Origin: a bacterium
GTDB lineage: Bacteria > BMS3Abin14
Reading direction: 5' to 3'
Assembly: GCA_029210545.1 (NCBI GenBank)
Contig: JARGFV010000121.1
Coordinates: 1 to 7,087, forward strand
Length of the DNA stretch: 7,087 nucleotides
The notes below the pieces were generated by a model. The model saw only the letters and a program-made list of their open reading frames with translations, was not told where the DNA came from and searched no databases. Both the position numbers and the translations under genes were made by a program. Shown piece after piece: positions 5,118 through 7,087 of the stretch (position 1 is its first letter; the number at the start of each line of letters is the position of its first letter).

Positions 5118-5190
5118 GTCCAGACCTGGAAAGGTTTATTCTAAACAGATTTCCCCCTTTGTGTACTTCGTGGTTAGCTGCTCTGAACGA

Positions 5191-5490
5191 TCAACCGGTC
5201 CCGGCCCTGGTCCGAACTTCGCGAACAAGCCTTTCGCCGAGTTCGTCCTCCGCGACATCCAGGTCGTAGTCGGTCTGGATGCCCAGCCAGAACTGGGGAG
5301 AAGTGCCGAAGTACCGGCTCAGGCGGAGGGCCGTGTCAGCCGTGATCCGCCTCTTCCCCAGAACGATCTCGTTGATACGCCGTGCCGGAACGCCGAGGTC
5401 CAGGGCCAGCCGGTTCTGGCTCAGCCCCAGGGGTGCGAGGAATTCCTCCAGGAGGATCTCTCCCGGGTGGATCGGCTTCAGCTTGGTCAT
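5191..5490 (-). CDS. higA: HigA-type antitoxin, helix-turn-helix (toxin partner degraded)
   Basis: This is a 99-residue XRE-type helix-turn-helix protein. HPGEILLEEFLAPLGLSQNRLA (8-29), then the recognition helix region VPARRINEIVLGKRRIT (34-50) and TALRLSRYFGTSPQFWLGIQTDYDL (about 52-76) are hallmark HigA sequences. The C-terminus is Arg/Glu-rich. ATG 5490 is chosen because AGGAG lies eight bases upstream and MTKLKPIHPGEIL is the usual family start; an upstream in-frame ATG at 5589 would add 33 non-homologous residues. In intact loci higB precedes higA. Here only a 17-codon higB relic remains, ending 11 bases before this ATG. The antitoxin is complete, so it probably still binds its operator, and it could neutralise HigB from another locus or have been kept as a regulator. 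Confidence 0.92.
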   Translation of the reverse strand: MTKLKPIHPGEILLEEFLAPLGLSQNRLALDLGVPARRINEIVLGKRRITADTALRLSRYFGTSPQFWLGIQTDYDLDVAEDELGERLVREVRTRAGTG

Positions 5491-5501
5491 GGCATTGACT
5501 C

Positions 5502-5555
5502 CTAATGGTAATCGATGATCTTTTCTGTTTCCCTGTCCCTGAAGGATTTGATCAT
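5502..5555 (-). pseudogene. higB: higB toxin relic: in-frame internal deletion to 17 codons
   Basis: ATG 5555 to TAG 5502 encodes MIKSFRDRETEKIIDYH. The first 13 residues (MIKSFRDRETEKI) match the standard N-terminus of HigB toxins. The last residues (I-I-D-Y-H-stop) match the standard HigB C-terminus (typically ...VEIxDYH). HigB is normally about 90 residues, so roughly 75 central codons, including the RNase core, are missing with the frame intact. The relic therefore cannot be a toxin. Keeping start, stop and the 11-base gap to higA would preserve translation leading into higA. The family match is from memory of HigB sequences, not from a search. Confidence 0.8.
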
Positions 5556-5560
5556 GGATA

Positions 5561-5589
5561 AGTTTATAACCCCTTGCGTTTAACGTCAA
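5561..5589 (-). promoter_or_regulatory. Likely promoter of the higBA locus
   Basis: On the minus strand TTGACG (5589-5584) is followed after 17 bases by TAAACT (5566-5561), with a TATAAA overlapping at 5568-5563. A start point near 5554-5556 would make the higB relic nearly leaderless, while higA has its own AGGAG. A second TTGACG lies further up at 5616-5611 without a good -10. Confidence 0.45.
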
Positions 5590-5595
5590 GCGTTA
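5581..5595. promoter_or_regulatory. Possible HigA operator
   Basis: TAACG-TCAAG-CGTTA is a perfect inverted repeat with 5-bp arms overlapping the -35 hexamer of the higBA promoter. HigA proteins bind such short inverted repeats at their own promoters. Inferred from position and symmetry only. Confidence 0.45.
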
Positions 5596-5937
5596 TGAAG
5601 AATGGTATCGCGTCAAAATAACTAACCTCAGAGTCCACCTTTCTGGCCGTACGGCGCAAATGCCTGTGGTTAAATCCCGAGGAGTTGGGTCACGCGACAA
5701 CGCCTGTAACCTGAATCCCGTTTGTTGTTTCTCCTTGCGTGCTTGGCGGTTAAATCCCTGGCTTTGAGGCCACCTGGCTAAGCTCTTGGCTAACAGCAAA
5801 TGGAAAAAGCTTGGTTTGATTGCTCCAGAGCTTTTGGTCTCACTGCCTACCAGGCGGAGAACACGGAGGGGATCAATACTCGTTAACGAAGTGACGTGAA
5901 GTTAAAAACTGAAAGGCTAGGGTTTAGTTTTTTGGGG
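5596..5937. other. Intergenic region between higBA and vapC
   Basis: The left two thirds hold the second copy of the 112-bp repeat. The remainder (5758-5937) is A/T-richer and shows no ORF with a ribosome binding site and no clear hairpin terminator for vapC. Transcription from vapC runs into this stretch. Confidence 0.55.
5645..5757 (+). repeat. Dispersed repeat of about 112 bp, copy 2
   Basis: It starts with the palindrome GCCGTACGGC (5646-5655) and runs through GGGTCACGCGA, CCTGAATCCCGTTTG and GTGCTTGGCGGTTAAATCC. It aligns over its length with 908-1020, with diverged sequence but the same order. It is non-coding. Confidence 0.6.
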
Positions 5938-6339
5938 TTATCCCAGGATTGTGGTAAGGACCTGCGGTACATTCTGGAAGTGCCTGTCAGCAGTGAGAAC
6001 TGTCAGGCCGTGCTGCATGGCGGAGGCTGCGATCCACAGATCGTTTGTCGGGATTGGCGTTCCTTGGCTTCGCAGATGAGACCAGATGGCAGCGTATCGT
6101 TCCGATGTATCCAAGTCCACTGGATATACACGGACACGGGGAGTCAGCATGAAATCATCTAAAAAACGACGATTTTTCGCCTCAAAACGTCCGCCAGAAA
6201 AACCGGACAGGAGTTCACCGATGATCACGGGATTCAAGGCTACTTCCGCAACCTCCTGAAGTATTCCTTTAGCCTGATCGCTTCCCCTGAAGAGGGCAGA
6301 GTACGCGGAAGTGTCGAGGAGGACCTTTTTCAATCCCAC
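5938..6339 (-). CDS. vapC: VapC-type PIN-domain RNase toxin
   Basis: This is a 133-residue PIN-domain protein if read from GTG 6339. The acidic active site is visible and complete: Asp9 in VLLDTSAYS, Glu42 in IIGELLSGF, Asp100 in PTNDLWIAA and Asp118 in LTADRHF. It is therefore expected to be a Mg-dependent RNase; VapC targets are often tRNA or rRNA, but the target here cannot be told. The gene overlaps vapB by 10 bases. GTG 6339 has GGAG only two bases away, whereas TTG 6333, giving MKKVLLDTSAYS, has the same GGAG eight bases upstream and matches the usual family start, so the protein is probably two residues shorter. The toxin looks intact. Confidence 0.92.
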   Translation of the reverse strand: MGLKKVLLDTSAYSALFRGSDQAKGILQEVAEVALNPVIIGELLSGFSGGRFEAKNRRFLDDFMLTPRVRVYPVDLDTSERYAAIWSHLRSQGTPIPTNDLWIAASAMQHGLTVLTADRHFQNVPQVLTTILG

Positions 6340-6599
6340 AGCTCCATGTCAATTTTCCGGTTGTCCCTGAACCTGTTTTCCAGTTCCGAGGCTTCCTCAT
6401 CTGTCCATGCCCCACAGAACCGGTCCAGGTCGTGGCTTATGGTGATCTGTTCACGCGGCCCAGGCTTGCCAAGGGCTTTTTCCAGCAAACCGATGACAGC
6501 TTTGTTCAAACTGGTCCTCTCTTTTCTGGCCTCGCTGCGCACGGCATCTTCCATCTCCGGGGGCAACCCTCTAATAGTCAGCTGCAAAGTTCCTGCCAC
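6330..6599 (-). CDS. vapB: VapB-type ribbon-helix-helix antitoxin
   Basis: This is an 89-residue protein from GTG 6599. The strand LQLTIRGLP and helices PEMEDAVRSEARKERTS and LNKAVIGLLEKALG form a ribbon-helix-helix DNA-binding domain (about 4-45). The C-terminal HDLDRFCGAWTDEEASELENRF is the acidic/aromatic segment that typically occupies the toxin's active site. The start is ambiguous: GTG 6599 abuts AAGGAG with no spacing, while TTG 6587 (MQLTIRGLPP) has GGAGG 11 bases and AGGA 5 bases upstream and matches the family better. It precedes vapC and overlaps it by 10 bases. A strong promoter and symmetric operator lie upstream. Confidence 0.9.
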   Translation of the reverse strand: MAGTLQLTIRGLPPEMEDAVRSEARKERTSLNKAVIGLLEKALGKPGPREQITISHDLDRFCGAWTDEEASELENRFRDNRKIDMELWD

Positions 6600-6606
6600 C
6601 TCCTTA

Positions 6607-6633
6607 ACTCATTGAATGACTCATTGTGAGTCA
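6607..6633. promoter_or_regulatory. VapBC operator
   Basis: A perfect inverted repeat TGACTCA-TTG-TGAGTCA (6617-6633) is joined to a second ACTCATTG copy (6607-6614) 12 bp from the ACTCATTG inside it (6619-6626). It lies between the promoter -10 and the vapB start and covers the likely transcription start. Such symmetric sites are the usual target of the VapB/VapBC repressor. Confidence 0.65.
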
Positions 6634-6641
6634 CTAGACGA

Positions 6642-6670
6642 ATTATATGTTTTAACGGCGCTGATTGCAA
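6642..6670 (-). promoter_or_regulatory. Sigma-70 promoter of vapBC
   Basis: On the minus strand TTGCAA (6670-6665) and a perfect TATAAT (6647-6642) are 17 bases apart. The start point would be near 6635, immediately before the operator palindrome. This is the best promoter match in the window. Confidence 0.7.
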
Positions 6671-6686
6671 CTATGAAGCTATGAAG
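6671..6686 (+). repeat. Tandem CTATGAAG pair
   Basis: CTATGAAG occurs twice in tandem (6671-6678 and 6679-6686) and inverted once as CTTCATAG at 6811-6818. It lies just upstream of the vapBC promoter and outside the 97-bp element at 6739-6835. Confidence 0.5.
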
Positions 6687-6705
6687 CTGGCAGCGTGTCG
6701 GGAAA

Positions 6706-6734
6706 CCAGTACATCCCGCCGATGGCGGGACTGG
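6706..6734. other. Hairpin CCAG/TCCCGCC-GAT-GGCGGGA/CTGG
   Basis: The perfect arms TCCCGCC (6714-6720) and GGCGGGA (6724-6730) enclose a GAT loop. Outer CCAG (6706-6709) and CTGG (6731-6734) extend the stem with an asymmetric bulge. It has no T-tract and is not followed by a gene. Confidence 0.6.
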
Positions 6735-6738
6735 AAAG

Positions 6739-6835
6739 TTTGTCGGCCGTGGTCTTTTTCAGGACCTGAATCTGGATTATAACCTTTGAATTTCGTTCGC
6801 TTTTTCATGACTTCATAGTAACATAGGCCGACAAA
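6739..6835. repeat. 97-bp element with 10-bp terminal inverted repeats
   Basis: TTTGTCGGCC (6739-6748) and GGCCGACAAA (6826-6835) are perfect inverted repeats. The interior is A/T-rich, with no ORF. It may be a small non-autonomous element; no transposase or clear target duplication is visible. Confidence 0.45.
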
Positions 6836-6888
6836 TTATATCCAGGAGTCTGTCTTGCCCCGTCGTAGCCGAAAGCGCAGGCGGGTGC

Positions 6889-6914
6889 CCTGTCTGTCTG
6901 ATCAGACAGACAGG
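6889..6914. other. Perfect 26-bp palindrome centred on TGATCA
   Basis: The arms are CCTGTCTGTCTGA (6889-6901) and its exact complement (6902-6914), with no loop. The arm itself is a short GTCT-type repeat. A loopless palindrome of this length fits a dimeric regulator site or a repeat-derived cruciform rather than an RNA hairpin. Confidence 0.7.
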
Positions 6915-6955
6915 TTCTCCGATAGGCTCCTGGTTTTGCCGGAGGAACGTATAAA

Positions 6956-6983
6956 GTTGATGACTTCGCGAAAAGTCATCAAC
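6956..6983. other. 11-bp hairpin
   Basis: GTTGATGACTT (6956-6966) and AAGTCATCAAC (6973-6983) are perfect arms around a CGCGAA loop. It directly abuts the next hairpin at 6984. Confidence 0.7.
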
Positions 6984-7001
6984 GCGCCCCGAGGGGGGCG
7001 C
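6984..7001. other. GC-rich hairpin
   Basis: GCGCCCC (6984-6990) and GGGGCGC (6995-7001) pair around a GAGG loop. It starts on the base after the preceding hairpin, so the two would stack as tandem stem-loops in RNA from either strand. Confidence 0.65.
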
Positions 7002-7029
7002 CCGGATCAATGACTGTCGATATAAGGCA

Positions 7030-7077
7030 TTGCTCCTCGGGAAGGAAAAACCGCGCTTTTTCCTTCCCGAGGAGCAA
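7030..7077. other. Perfect 21-bp stem-loop at the right edge
   Basis: The arm 7030-7050 (TTGCTCCTCGGGAAGG then AAAAA) is exactly complementary to 7057-7077, with loop CCGCGC. On the + strand the stem is followed by A's, and on the minus strand by ATGCC, so it lacks the T-tract of an ordinary intrinsic terminator. It may be part of a repeat or a structured RNA continuing beyond the window. Confidence 0.75.
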
Positions 7078-7087
7078 AAAGCCGATA

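Larger units (their letters stand above)
4616..5190. other. Intergenic repeat mosaic between the two TA loci
   Basis: No gene is supported. The stretch contains the 8-bp array (4672-4727), a short run of CTCCGTGG repeats (4854-4878), the 185-bp element bounded by inverted repeats (4933-5117), and a tail with TTGTGTACTTCGTGGTTA (5159-5176). Open frames on both strands here are in the same repeats and lack ribosome binding sites. Confidence 0.6.
6671..7087. other. Gene-free, hairpin-rich right edge
   Basis: No coding region is supported here. In order it holds the CTATGAAG pair, the TCCCGCC hairpin, the 97-bp inverted-repeat element, the 26-bp palindrome, two abutting hairpins and the 21-bp stem. 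A leftward open frame (6813-7010) runs through the palindrome and hairpins and has no recognisable product. The vapBC promoter's -35 is at its left boundary. Confidence 0.6.

Noticed and set aside
5191-5589. HigA of 132 residues starting at 5589
   Set aside because: The extra 33 residues are the higB relic read in another frame. ATG 5490 has AGGAG and the family's usual start.
6346-6629. Rightward open frames opposite vapB
   Set aside because: They are antisense to a recognisable ribbon-helix-helix gene and have no start signals.
6889-6914. Integron attC or transposon end
   Set aside because: There are no attC core sites or integrase, and the palindrome has no paired distant end.
7030-7077. 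Intrinsic terminator
   Set aside because: The 21-bp stem is not followed by a T-run on either strand.

Overview
The window looks like chromosomal accessory DNA from an uncultured Gram-negative bacterium, most plausibly a deltaproteobacterial (Desulfobacterota-like) lineage. This is an inference from three things: a secreted M6-type protease with a 'CFI-box'-like C-terminal tail, several chromosomal toxin-antitoxin (TA) modules, and unusually repeat-rich intergenic DNA with many hairpins. No rRNA, tRNA, CRISPR array, transposase or integrase was recognised.

Left part (1-1197). The window opens with the last 64 codons of a protein ending in a lipoyl/biotinyl-like domain. Three 51-bp tandem repeats, a G-quadruplex-like tract and an 82-bp inverted-repeat element follow. 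A 19-residue peptide gene (609-668) then has a near-ideal ribosome binding site and is closed off by two hairpins, the second a UUCG-capped terminator. Its YxxP...G pattern and Cys terminus recall RiPP precursors, but no maturase is visible. The stretch up to 1197 is made of dispersed repeat pieces.

Centre (1198-3810). This is an immune-inhibitor-A-like (M6) zinc metalloprotease. Its signal peptide (1198-1338) is separated from the rest by a single in-frame TAA. Restoring that codon joins signal peptide, linker, catalytic domain, beta-sandwich domains and C-terminal tail into one ORF, so the gene is recently interrupted, read through, or hit by a sequencing error.

Right part (3811-6670). Three leftward TA loci lie among repeats. 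The first is a RelB/RelE-type module (4082-4562) with a good sigma-70 promoter and a palindromic operator. The second is a HigA antitoxin (5191-5490) whose HigB toxin has been reduced by an in-frame deletion to a 17-codon remnant keeping the first and last residues of HigB. The third is a VapBC module (5938-6599) with a TTGCAA-17-TATAAT promoter and a symmetric operator. The toxins are probably RNases, each held in check by the antitoxin encoded just upstream (RelE, VapC); in the HigA locus the toxin is gone.

Right edge (6671-7087). No gene is seen. It holds an inverted-repeat element and a run of strong hairpins, ending in a perfect 21-bp stem.

The three observations most worth following up are the eroded higB, the nonsense-interrupted protease and the small peptide gene. 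The intergenic repeats appear to form a family of mosaic, MITE-like elements shared across the window.
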